The notes under the pieces: generated by a model
Told to the model about the DNA's origin: nothing
Seen by the model: the letters and a program-made list of their open reading frames with translations, nothing else
The model's database searches: none
Part shown: piece by piece, positions 57,926-64,000 of the stretch
Layout: every line of letters begins with the position of its first letter
Position numbering within the stretch: position 1 is the first letter of the stretch
Assembly (NCBI RefSeq): GCF_040833985.1
Contig: NZ_CP162139.1
Span: 1,322,001-1,386,000, forward strand
Source: Leptospira sp. WS4.C2
GTDB lineage: Bacteria; Spirochaetota; Leptospiria; Leptospirales; Leptospiraceae
Direction: 5' to 3'
DNA length: 64,000 nt
Position numbers and translations under genes: made by a program

Positions 57926-58702
57926 TCACATATCGGTGGAATCTGAATTTCCCTTAAGTGTTTTTTTTCGATGATTTAAGAGAAAAACAAACTCTCCCTT
58001 GGCATTTGGCGGTTTGGCCAGCAGTTCCCTAGGATTTGCATAGTAAAGTACCTCTTCAAAGGTCTTTGTCAACTCCCTTCCTACAAGTACTTCCGTGTCT
58101 GGAAAGAGTTCAACAAGCATAGGGTAGAGCCTTGGTAGTTTATGGACGGATTCATAGAAAACCACGAGTCCATCAATTTCGGAGGCTCTTTCTAATTCTC
58201 GGTGTTTTTTACTCGGTTTTTCAGAGAGAAAGCCTAAAAAATATGTGGGATTGACCTGAAATCCAGAAACTGAAAGTAAGGCGGTTAAGGCAGAGGCACC
58301 TGGAACGGGCACAATCCGAATTCCTTTTTCCCGTGAGTGGCGAACCATTTGGCTTCCTGGATCTGAAACACCTGGGGTCCCTGCATCGGAGACGAGAGCC
58401 ATTGATTTCCCACTTAAGAGTTGTTCTAAGACATTGGAGTAGGGAGATTCAGAACTGTCTTTGTATAATGCAAGGACTGGGGTTACGATTTCTAATCGAG
58501 ATAAGAGGGAACGAGTTTCTTTGGCGGATTCACAGAGGATCAGATCCACTTCTTTGAAAATTTCCAGAGCACGCAGAGTGATGTCTCCCAAGTTTCCAAT
58601 GGGAGTGGCGACAACATAGAGAGAGCCGGGTTCTCGTTTATGGGCCAACGTACTGGCATCCTGGAGGAGATTGGCCTGCGGGGCATGTGCATCCGAGTTC
58701 AT
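57926..58702 (-). CDS. rsmI: 16S rRNA (cytidine1402-2'-O)-methyltransferase
   Basis: Methylates the ribose of C1402 in 16S rRNA with SAM. The 258 residues carry the YVVATPIGNLGDITLRA opening and SDAGTPGVSDPG, then PVPGASALTALL and YFLGFL, the standard tetrapyrrole-methylase-fold motifs. The ATG at 58702 has AAGGGAA 5 bases ahead, so translation begins inside the last 65 bases of the upstream lipoprotein gene. The first 26 residues are not conserved; a later TTG is possible. Confidence 0.94.
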   Translation of the reverse strand: MNSDAHAPQANLLQDASTLAHKREPGSLYVVATPIGNLGDITLRALEIFKEVDLILCESAKETRSLLSRLEIVTPVLALYKDSSESPYSNVLEQLLSGKSMALVSDAGTPGVSDPGSQMVRHSREKGIRIVPVPGASALTALLSVSGFQVNPTYFLGFLSEKPSKKHRELERASEIDGLVVFYESVHKLPRLYPMLVELFPDTEVLVGRELTKTFEEVLYYANPRELLAKPPNAKGEFVFLLNHRKKTLKGNSDSTDM

Positions 58703-59378
58703 TATTCCCTTTGGTACAAGGGTTACATGCCGTTCCTAGGGCACAAGATGTGGGAGTGCCACATGCGGCATTGGCACAAAAAACTGTATTACAACCAGTC
58801 CCAGTGGCACAAAGAGTTTGGATATCGTTTACACGATTGGGAATGGCGCAGGTGCTTGTGGGAGTGGATGGGTTGGAGATGAGTCCTCCCGTTAGCATCG
58901 ATCGTAAGGTAAAGTTGTAGATTTGGCATTTTTGAAAGAATTCTGCCCCAGGAGGAGGAACGGCAAACCGGATCCGTTTGGTCACCACTTTTGAAGAGGA
59001 AGTAGAGGCTTCGTAGGGAAGATGTGGAAAACTAGGTTGGACACCATCTTCCAACCATTCCCCTTGGATGGTTTGAATGATCCCTGGAAATGCTGTTGTG
59101 ACGTAGAGATTATAACCCAAAAACTGTGGTTCTCTGTTGGTAACGTAATAACGAAGGATGTATTCCGGCCTCGGATCTGCATTGTAATTCAAAAAATCTG
59201 TTTGGTAGTCGTTGGTAATGTTGCTATTGACCGCCACAACAGAAAGGATTTGAGGAACACTGGGAGGGACCAGAAACACAAAGGGGGCTACAGGCGTATC
59301 TGTATTGATTCCGCATTGAAAAAAGGAGAGAAAAGATATGCAGACAAAGTAAAGTGGATGTAAAGAGGGAAAACGCAT
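58638..59378 (-). CDS. Lipoprotein with Cys-rich C-terminal tail
   Basis: 246 residues. Signal peptide ends in F-F-Q-C (Cys22), a lipobox. The body is beta-rich (YILRYYVTNREPQFLGYNLYVTT) and may be a fibronectin-like or Leptospira-specific fold; I cannot name it. The last 55 residues hold ten Cys among Gly, Ala, Asn and Thr (GCNTVFCANAACGTPTSC), a disulfide-stabilised extracellular tail. Its last 65 bases overlap rsmI. Divergent from the TM protein gene to the right. Confidence 0.7.
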   Translation of the reverse strand: MRFPSLHPLYFVCISFLSFFQCGINTDTPVAPFVFLVPPSVPQILSVVAVNSNITNDYQTDFLNYNADPRPEYILRYYVTNREPQFLGYNLYVTTAFPGIIQTIQGEWLEDGVQPSFPHLPYEASTSSSKVVTKRIRFAVPPPGAEFFQKCQIYNFTLRSMLTGGLISNPSTPTSTCAIPNRVNDIQTLCATGTGCNTVFCANAACGTPTSCALGTACNPCTKGNNELGCTCPAGQSPPGCQYVGP

Positions 59379-59420
59379 TCTATTTCTCGTTTCCCTTCCA
59401 CGTTTTCAGGAATTCAATCT

Positions 59421-60116
59421 ATGGGAATCCAAAAAAAATTACTCTTTGTCTCCATTTCACTCATTGGGCTTTTTTTTCTGATCCTACTCGTTATGGGTGG
59501 GGAAGATGAAGAAGAAACTCGTCGTAAAAAAGAAAGGAGTTCGCAGGCCCTCGCTCTATTTGGGGGCGGTCCAAACAATCCTAAAGGTACCAACCGATTA
59601 GGCGTCCGTGGTGAAGACGCAGGTTCCATCTTCGATTCCGACTACTACAACGCAGGTGGGATGCGGTATGAGGAAGATGGCAACCTTGCAAATTCAGAAT
59701 CTGGAGAAATTCCCATCAATCCGCAGACGGGCAAACCCTATCCTCCGGAAGCCATGCAGGCGTTTGAAGAACTTAGGGAACAATTTCCAGATAATGATTT
59801 GATTCCGAAACGTTTGACTCCCGAGGACAAAAAGAAACAATCTGAATTTAACCAAAAACTATCAAGAGCCACAAACTCTGTGTTTGGTGGAACACCGAAC
59901 GCAACCGATATTACTTTGTATTATAATCATGTTAAAAAACAAGGGAAAGACCGATTGGAAATCATCAACTACTTGATTGAATCCCAAGGGGGAGATGATC
60001 CAGAAATGGATAAAAAATTCCAAGAGATTTTGAAAAATATCCAATTCCAAAATGAACAGGTGGAAAAGGAAGCCGCTGGTGCTTTTGCAAAAGCGGGACT
60101 ACCTCCACAGAATTAA
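59421..60116 (+). CDS. Membrane-anchored, largely disordered protein of unknown function
   Basis: 231 residues from ATG 59421 with AGGAATT ahead. One N-terminal TM (KLLFVSISLIGLFFLILLVM) is followed by a charged stretch (EDEEETRRKKER), a Gly/Asn/Asp-rich region, and a helical second half (YYNHVKKQGKDRLEIINYLIES). The topology suggests that the soluble part faces the periplasm or cytoplasm from a single anchor. No family recognised. Its stop shares bases with the nadE stop (convergent). Confidence 0.6.
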   Translation: MGIQKKLLFVSISLIGLFFLILLVMGGEDEEETRRKKERSSQALALFGGGPNNPKGTNRLGVRGEDAGSIFDSDYYNAGGMRYEEDGNLANSESGEIPINPQTGKPYPPEAMQAFEELREQFPDNDLIPKRLTPEDKKKQSEFNQKLSRATNSVFGGTPNATDITLYYNHVKKQGKDRLEIINYLIESQGGDDPEMDKKFQEILKNIQFQNEQVEKEAAGAFAKAGLPPQN

Positions 60117-62056
60117 GTTTCTTTCGAAAGGATGGGGTAACGGTAACTGGATTTTGGATCCAGGCCGTACTCATCCAAATGAAAGGAGGGGGGGAGTCTC
60201 TCTCGTTTCCATTGTGCGGTCATAAATAATTTCTTAAATTTCTTTAGGTATCCGAAAAGACTTTCGCCGGTTTCCCAAGGAAATTCTTGTTTTAAACTTT
60301 CCAAACAATCTTCCTCAGATTTCGCTAAAAACACAAGTTTCCTTTCGATCGATTGTAAGATGGGATAAGGCATGAGGTCTTTTTCATCTTCTTGGTGTTC
60401 GGACAAAGGTTTTAATTCCGCTGTGGGTTTGGTATTTCGTAAAGTCCGAATGGAATCTTTTGGTGTAATGAAACGGTTGTTTCCATTTTGAATATCATCC
60501 AACCAGTCCAGTAAAAATTCCTTACTAACGCCTGCTAGCGGAGCAATTGAGCCCGAAGAATCCCCATCCATGGTTGTATAACCCACAGCGGCTTCACTTC
60601 GATTCCCCGTAGACAACAGTAAATGTCCGTTAATATTGGCTAGTAACCAAACGAGGGGAGAACGAACTCTTGCTTGGATATTTTGTAAGGGTAAATCGTG
60701 TTCTTTCCAGTTCAGTGTTTTTCCAAGAACCGATTCAATTAGTTCCACTGAGGTTTCCACAGCACGGTCAATGGCGATGGAATAAAATTGACAACCCAAT
60801 TCCTCAGCAAGGACCTTTGCGATCTCTTCTGTTAACGAGGAATTGTTTTCTGTTTTTTGGTAAATAGTAACGAGTAGGTTTTTTTCCTCAATTCCCAGTG
60901 AGGAAAAAATGGAATCACCATTTTCCCTTTTGGCGATTTCTTTCATGGCAGTGACAAGGAGGGCGCAAGTGGCACTGTCTGCCCCACCCGAAAGGGAAAG
61001 GGTGAATCCTTTCGTTTTGGATTTTCGTAAATAATCAAAGAGTCCGAGACATACTGCCCTTGTAAATTCTTCATACACTGAAAGGTGGAGGGAATCGGAA
61101 CTCTCTTCTTTCTCCATTTCTGTTCGTTTGTCTAGGACGGAAAAACCATGTAATTCTTTTTCTAATGCATTCGCCATCCGATCGATCTGGATTTTCGAAA
61201 TCTCATCCATTGGAATCTTTGGTTTGGGATCTCGAAAGGAGCGAGCTTTGGCCGCACGAATCTCCATGGGATCAAAAGAGTGGGTGGTCACTTGGAAAGG
61301 TGAGAAGGCAAGTCTTGGACCTTCTTTAACTATGTTGCCAAGGGAGGCAAAAATGGCTCCTCCTTCAAAGATAATCCTTCCTGATTCATTTCCAGTCAGA
61401 TTGGTATACACTTGTAAGTTGCACTGGTTCCTACTGGATTCCGTAAAAATTTGCCTACGGATGTTTTGTTTTCCCATCGCAAAATGAGATGCCCCTGGAG
61501 AAAACAAAACATCAATTCCTTGGAGGCTATAGGTGGTTGCCGGTTTTTGAACTGACCAACTGTCTTCACAAATCTCCAATCCAAAATTCCAATTTTGAGT
61601 TTGGAAAATAAAATGTCCAAAGGGAACTTGTTTGCCACCAAATGTTATGGTTTTGTTTAGGAATTCTGACTCAGAATGGAACCATCGGCGTTCATAGTGT
61701 ACGCCTGTGTTTGCTAAATTCAATTTAGGGACAAGGGCAAGTACCTTGCCACCGTAAAGCACTGCCATACAATTATATAAAAACGAATCCACAAAAATAG
61801 GGAGTCCGACGATCACAATCTGATTGGGCGCTAGAGTTTTTAGTTCATCTATGATTTCTTCGGATCTTGTCCAAACATATGGTTTGTAAAAGGCGTCTTC
61901 ACATCCATACCCAGAAATACAAAGTTCAGGAAAGAGGATACAGTCAGCATTTTTTACATCAGGGCTGCCAATTGCCTTAGATATTGATTCATAGTTCCCC
62001 AAAAAATCTAGGGGAGTTGTATTGAGTGTAACAGCGGCAATTTTAATTTTGGGCAT
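60113..62056 (-). CDS. nadE: Glutamine-dependent NAD+ synthetase
   Basis: Final step of NAD synthesis: amidates deaminated NAD with glutamine nitrogen. From ATG 62056 (647 residues); a longer frame upstream overlaps waaA and is less likely. N-terminal nitrilase-type glutaminase with catalytic E44 (LFPELCISGYG), K111 (PKLNLANTG) and C163 (LEICEDSW). C-terminal synthetase with the PP-loop LSLSGGADSATCALL and later GYTTMDGDSSGSIAP. Start overlaps the waaA end by 14 bases. Confidence 0.96.
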   Translation of the reverse strand: MPKIKIAAVTLNTTPLDFLGNYESISKAIGSPDVKNADCILFPELCISGYGCEDAFYKPYVWTRSEEIIDELKTLAPNQIVIVGLPIFVDSFLYNCMAVLYGGKVLALVPKLNLANTGVHYERRWFHSESEFLNKTITFGGKQVPFGHFIFQTQNWNFGLEICEDSWSVQKPATTYSLQGIDVLFSPGASHFAMGKQNIRRQIFTESSRNQCNLQVYTNLTGNESGRIIFEGGAIFASLGNIVKEGPRLAFSPFQVTTHSFDPMEIRAAKARSFRDPKPKIPMDEISKIQIDRMANALEKELHGFSVLDKRTEMEKEESSDSLHLSVYEEFTRAVCLGLFDYLRKSKTKGFTLSLSGGADSATCALLVTAMKEIAKRENGDSIFSSLGIEEKNLLVTIYQKTENNSSLTEEIAKVLAEELGCQFYSIAIDRAVETSVELIESVLGKTLNWKEHDLPLQNIQARVRSPLVWLLANINGHLLLSTGNRSEAAVGYTTMDGDSSGSIAPLAGVSKEFLLDWLDDIQNGNNRFITPKDSIRTLRNTKPTAELKPLSEHQEDEKDLMPYPILQSIERKLVFLAKSEEDCLESLKQEFPWETGESLFGYLKKFKKLFMTAQWKRERLPPSFHLDEYGLDPKSSYRYPILSKET

Positions 62057-63320
62057 TAGAGAAAACTCGGTTATAAATCTTATCCGATGCACCTCTGTTT
62101 TCTACAACAAAGTTTCGATTTCCTTTTCCCATCTTTTCTCTAAGCATTTTGTCTTTCACTAAAAGCTCAAATTTTTGGATAAAATCTACCTCTGTTTCTG
62201 TTTTAAACAGTCCACCTAATTCTTGCATAACGATGGCTTCTGGTGCATTGGAAATTTTAGGTCCGGTGATTACAGGAAGGCCCAGGGCAGCCGGTTCAAT
62301 CGTATTGTGGACACGGTGTGTAAATGCCCCTCCCACATAGGCAAAACTTCCATATTGGTAGGCAAAGGCAAGGATTCCCATCAAATCAAAAAGTAAGAAT
62401 TTGGGCAAAACTTCCTCTTTGTTTCGATTGGAAAACACTCCGACGGTTCCATATTGTTTTAAAGTGGGGATCCAGTCCCCCATACGATTCGCATCCCATT
62501 TATGAGGGAAAATCCAATAGTGGGCATCATCAGAATGAGTGCGTAAATAAGCCGTAAATCGTTCTTCACAAACCCCATAAGTGGAACCAAGGATGATGGG
62601 TTTATTTTTGTTTAAGAATTCTTTTTGGTCAGAAACAAACTGAGTAAACACTGGATTTGGAGATTTTCTTTCTAATTTTCCAAGAACAGATTCAAACCGA
62701 GTGTCCCCTAATACACAGAAGTCTGTGTCTTCAGAAACAAGGCCTTCAAATTCTTTTGCCATCAGTTCGTGGCTCGGATAAATACCCGATAGGTAGCGAA
62801 AGGATGCCTTGGTTAAAGATCGGACAAGTGGATTTTTTCTGGAAGACTGTGAGGACAAACTCGCACAACAAAGATAAGACTTGGTTCCATTGCGGGAGGC
62901 TGTTTTGAGAAGATTGGGCCAAGTATCCCAAGCCATCACCATGAGAACTTGTGGCTTAAAATGGGAAAAGACTCTGTCATAGGCATAGGGAAGATCGAGA
63001 GGAAGATAAAAATACAAATCTGCCAGTGGATCCAAAAAGGATGTTTCTTTCACCGAAGAGGAAAAAACAGATTGGATGATAAAAACATTTTTATGTTTTT
63101 TACGAATGGTTTCCGTAAGCGCGCGTGCTTGGTCCAGTTCTCCGACACTTGCGGCATGAAGCCAAACTACAAATTTATCCGCAGGCGTTTTCGAAAAAAT
63201 TTGCTTAAGAGAATGTTCTCTTTTTTTTAATTCTTTACGAACTGGTTTTACGAACAAGGAAAGAATTTTTAAAACAAGGAAAACTGTGAAGGTAAGGATG
63301 TTGTAAAAAAAATATACCAT
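62043..63320 (-). CDS. waaA: 3-deoxy-D-manno-octulosonic acid (Kdo) transferase
   Basis: Adds Kdo to lipid A at the cytoplasmic face of the inner membrane. The 425 residues begin with a short membrane anchor (NILTFTVFLVLKILSLFV). HAASVGELDQARAL (with the catalytic Glu) and, in the second half, YGSFAYVGGAFTHRVHNTIEPAALGLPVITGP are typical WaaA/KdtA motifs. The ATG directly follows the TAA of the flaA-type gene. Whether it adds one or more Kdo cannot be read. Confidence 0.94.
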   Translation of the reverse strand: MVYFFYNILTFTVFLVLKILSLFVKPVRKELKKREHSLKQIFSKTPADKFVVWLHAASVGELDQARALTETIRKKHKNVFIIQSVFSSSVKETSFLDPLADLYFYLPLDLPYAYDRVFSHFKPQVLMVMAWDTWPNLLKTASRNGTKSYLCCASLSSQSSRKNPLVRSLTKASFRYLSGIYPSHELMAKEFEGLVSEDTDFCVLGDTRFESVLGKLERKSPNPVFTQFVSDQKEFLNKNKPIILGSTYGVCEERFTAYLRTHSDDAHYWIFPHKWDANRMGDWIPTLKQYGTVGVFSNRNKEEVLPKFLLFDLMGILAFAYQYGSFAYVGGAFTHRVHNTIEPAALGLPVITGPKISNAPEAIVMQELGGLFKTETEVDFIQKFELLVKDKMLREKMGKGNRNFVVENRGASDKIYNRVFSNAQN

Positions 63321-64000
63321 TTAGCGTTTGTTACCCCATGTGTCGTTTACTTCCGAACCAGGGTAGATGAAAGTTCTTTTATCTATGACAAAACTCAAAT
63401 TGTCAAAGTATAAATGAAACTCTCCTTTCTTTTGTGAAGTTAGGCTTTTTAATCGAAAGGATGCAAATGAAATAGGAAACGACATGGATTGGATGAGTCT
63501 TGTGTTTTCTTTGGGTAAGTTGATATTAAATTCCAATCGTCTCCATCCCACAAAATTCAAAGTGCCCAAATCAAAATACAAATCCTTGGATTTTTTTTGA
63601 GAAAGGCCCATACTCAAATTGATGTGGTGGCCTTCTGAATACACCCAAAGGATTCCTTGGATGGGCATTCCCAGCGGAAGAAGGATGGGTTCTTTGGGTT
63701 TCACTTCCCAATGGTCAAGTCTTGGATTTTCTACATAACTTTGTAAAAGGAAACTGGTTTGGTTTTGGAGGTTTGGATAACCCGATTCTTTTAGGATGGT
63801 TGCCTCTTGTAAAAATGCTTCCGTTTTCGGAACGGAGGCTGCAAACTGAGTGACAGCCAAAAAGGAATCCACTCGGTAAAAATCCCAAGGCCTTTCTCCT
63901 TCGAAGTCTTCCACAAGGAAGAGAAGGTAACTCGAATCTATCGTGAGAGCTGATTTTAAAATTTGGACTCGGCCGGCTTCATCCGGGTCATGGGGCCTCG
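63321..64000 (-). CDS. FlaA-type flagellar filament outer-layer (sheath) protein, partial
   Basis: The frame stays open to the window edge, so about 225 C-terminal residues are visible and the start lies beyond base 64000; the GTG at 63914 is internal. Periplasmic flagellar sheath protein FlaA of spirochaetes: the order WEVKP, GMPIQGILWVYSEGHHINLSM, LGTLNFVGWRRLEFNINLP, then FHLYFDNLSF is that of the FlaA C-terminal domain. The end (TFIYPGSEVNDTWGNKR) is also FlaA-like. Leptospira carries two flaA genes; which this is cannot be told. waaA starts with no gap after its stop. Confidence 0.85.
   Translation of the reverse strand, partial: RPHDPDEAGRVQILKSALTIDSSYLLFLVEDFEGERPWDFYRVDSFLAVTQFAASVPKTEAFLQEATILKESGYPNLQNQTSFLLQSYVENPRLDHWEVKPKEPILLPLGMPIQGILWVYSEGHHINLSMGLSQKKSKDLYFDLGTLNFVGWRRLEFNINLPKENTRLIQSMSFPISFASFRLKSLTSQKKGEFHLYFDNLSFVIDKRTFIYPGSEVNDTWGNKR

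Noticed and set aside
58640..58920. Plus-strand frames opposite the Cys-rich lipoprotein
   Set aside because: His/Trp-rich translations are the antisense of the Cys/Gly-rich tail, not a gene.
1..64000. CRISPR array, tRNA/rRNA genes, IS elements, integrase or phage genes
   Set aside because: No regularly spaced repeats, cloverleaf sequences, transposase or integrase motifs found on reading; the window looks like stable core chromosome.

Overview
The window looks like chromosomal DNA of a spirochaete of the genus Leptospira. The evidence is a citramalate synthase with the active-site and specificity residues of the characterised Leptospira enzyme at the same positions, a FlaA-type flagellar sheath protein beside LPS genes (waaA), Leptospira-style lipoproteins (Phe/Leu-rich lipobox before Cys), a long-form IspG, and several proteins I can only describe as Leptospira-type orphans. 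An AlkB alkane hydroxylase with its own TetR regulator suggests an environmental (saprophytic) lineage; that part is inference. Coding density is very high, and TTG/GTG starts and 4-base stop/start overlaps are frequent. I see no tRNA, rRNA, insertion sequence, prophage or CRISPR array.

Layout. 1-8.8 kb (+): 3' part of an alpha-2-macroglobulin gene, a membrane sulfatase-like enzyme and carB, ended by a hairpin shared with a convergent DUF1499 lipoprotein. 9.5-11.2 kb (+): tetR-alkB with a palindromic operator candidate. 11.3-16.4 kb (-): a translationally coupled DUF3999/DUF2339 pair, then ispG. 16.4-25.5 kb (+): a tightly packed run of small orphan, mutY, hybrid-looking histidine kinase, receiver protein, Smr protein, cimA, pth, VTT membrane protein, a Cys-rich mini-protein and rarA. 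25.6-37.2 kb (+): a respiratory complex I operon, nuoABCDEFHJKLMN, which lacks nuoG and nuoI. 37.3 kb: mtnD behind a leader with competing hairpins. 37.9-40.2 kb (-): bactofilin and recJ. 40.3-47.2 kb (+): a heavy-metal RND efflux operon (CusA-, CusC- and CusB-like) with an inorganic pyrophosphatase gene inserted between pump and outer-membrane channel. 47.2-51.3 kb (+): lexA (probably leaderless), a small lipoprotein, a C-terminal processing protease, tsaD, pssA. 51.3-54.1 kb: STAS protein (-), metallo-beta-lactamase-fold hydrolase and glpK (+). 54.2-64 kb (mostly -): a 6-TM orphan, a protein with a FliG-C-like segment, an 81-aa coupled partner, an iron-ADH-fold protein that has lost all its metal ligands, a FlgM-like protein, rsmI, a Cys-rich lipoprotein, a (+) membrane-anchored orphan, then nadE, waaA and a partial flaA-type gene at the edge.

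How it fits together. Most is core metabolism: pyrimidine/arginine precursor (carB), isoprenoids (ispG), isoleucine via pyruvate (cimA), methionine salvage (mtnD), NAD (nadE), phospholipid (pssA, glpK), LPS core (waaA), respiration (nuo), and DNA or RNA upkeep (mutY, recJ, rarA, lexA, pth, tsaD, rsmI). The least explained part is 54-60 kb, where a FliG-C-like protein, a metal-less ADH-fold pseudoenzyme, a FlgM-like protein and orphan envelope proteins lie together near a flagellar sheath gene. It is the best candidate for an undescribed, possibly periplasmic-flagellum-related module. All functions are inferred from sequence reading alone.
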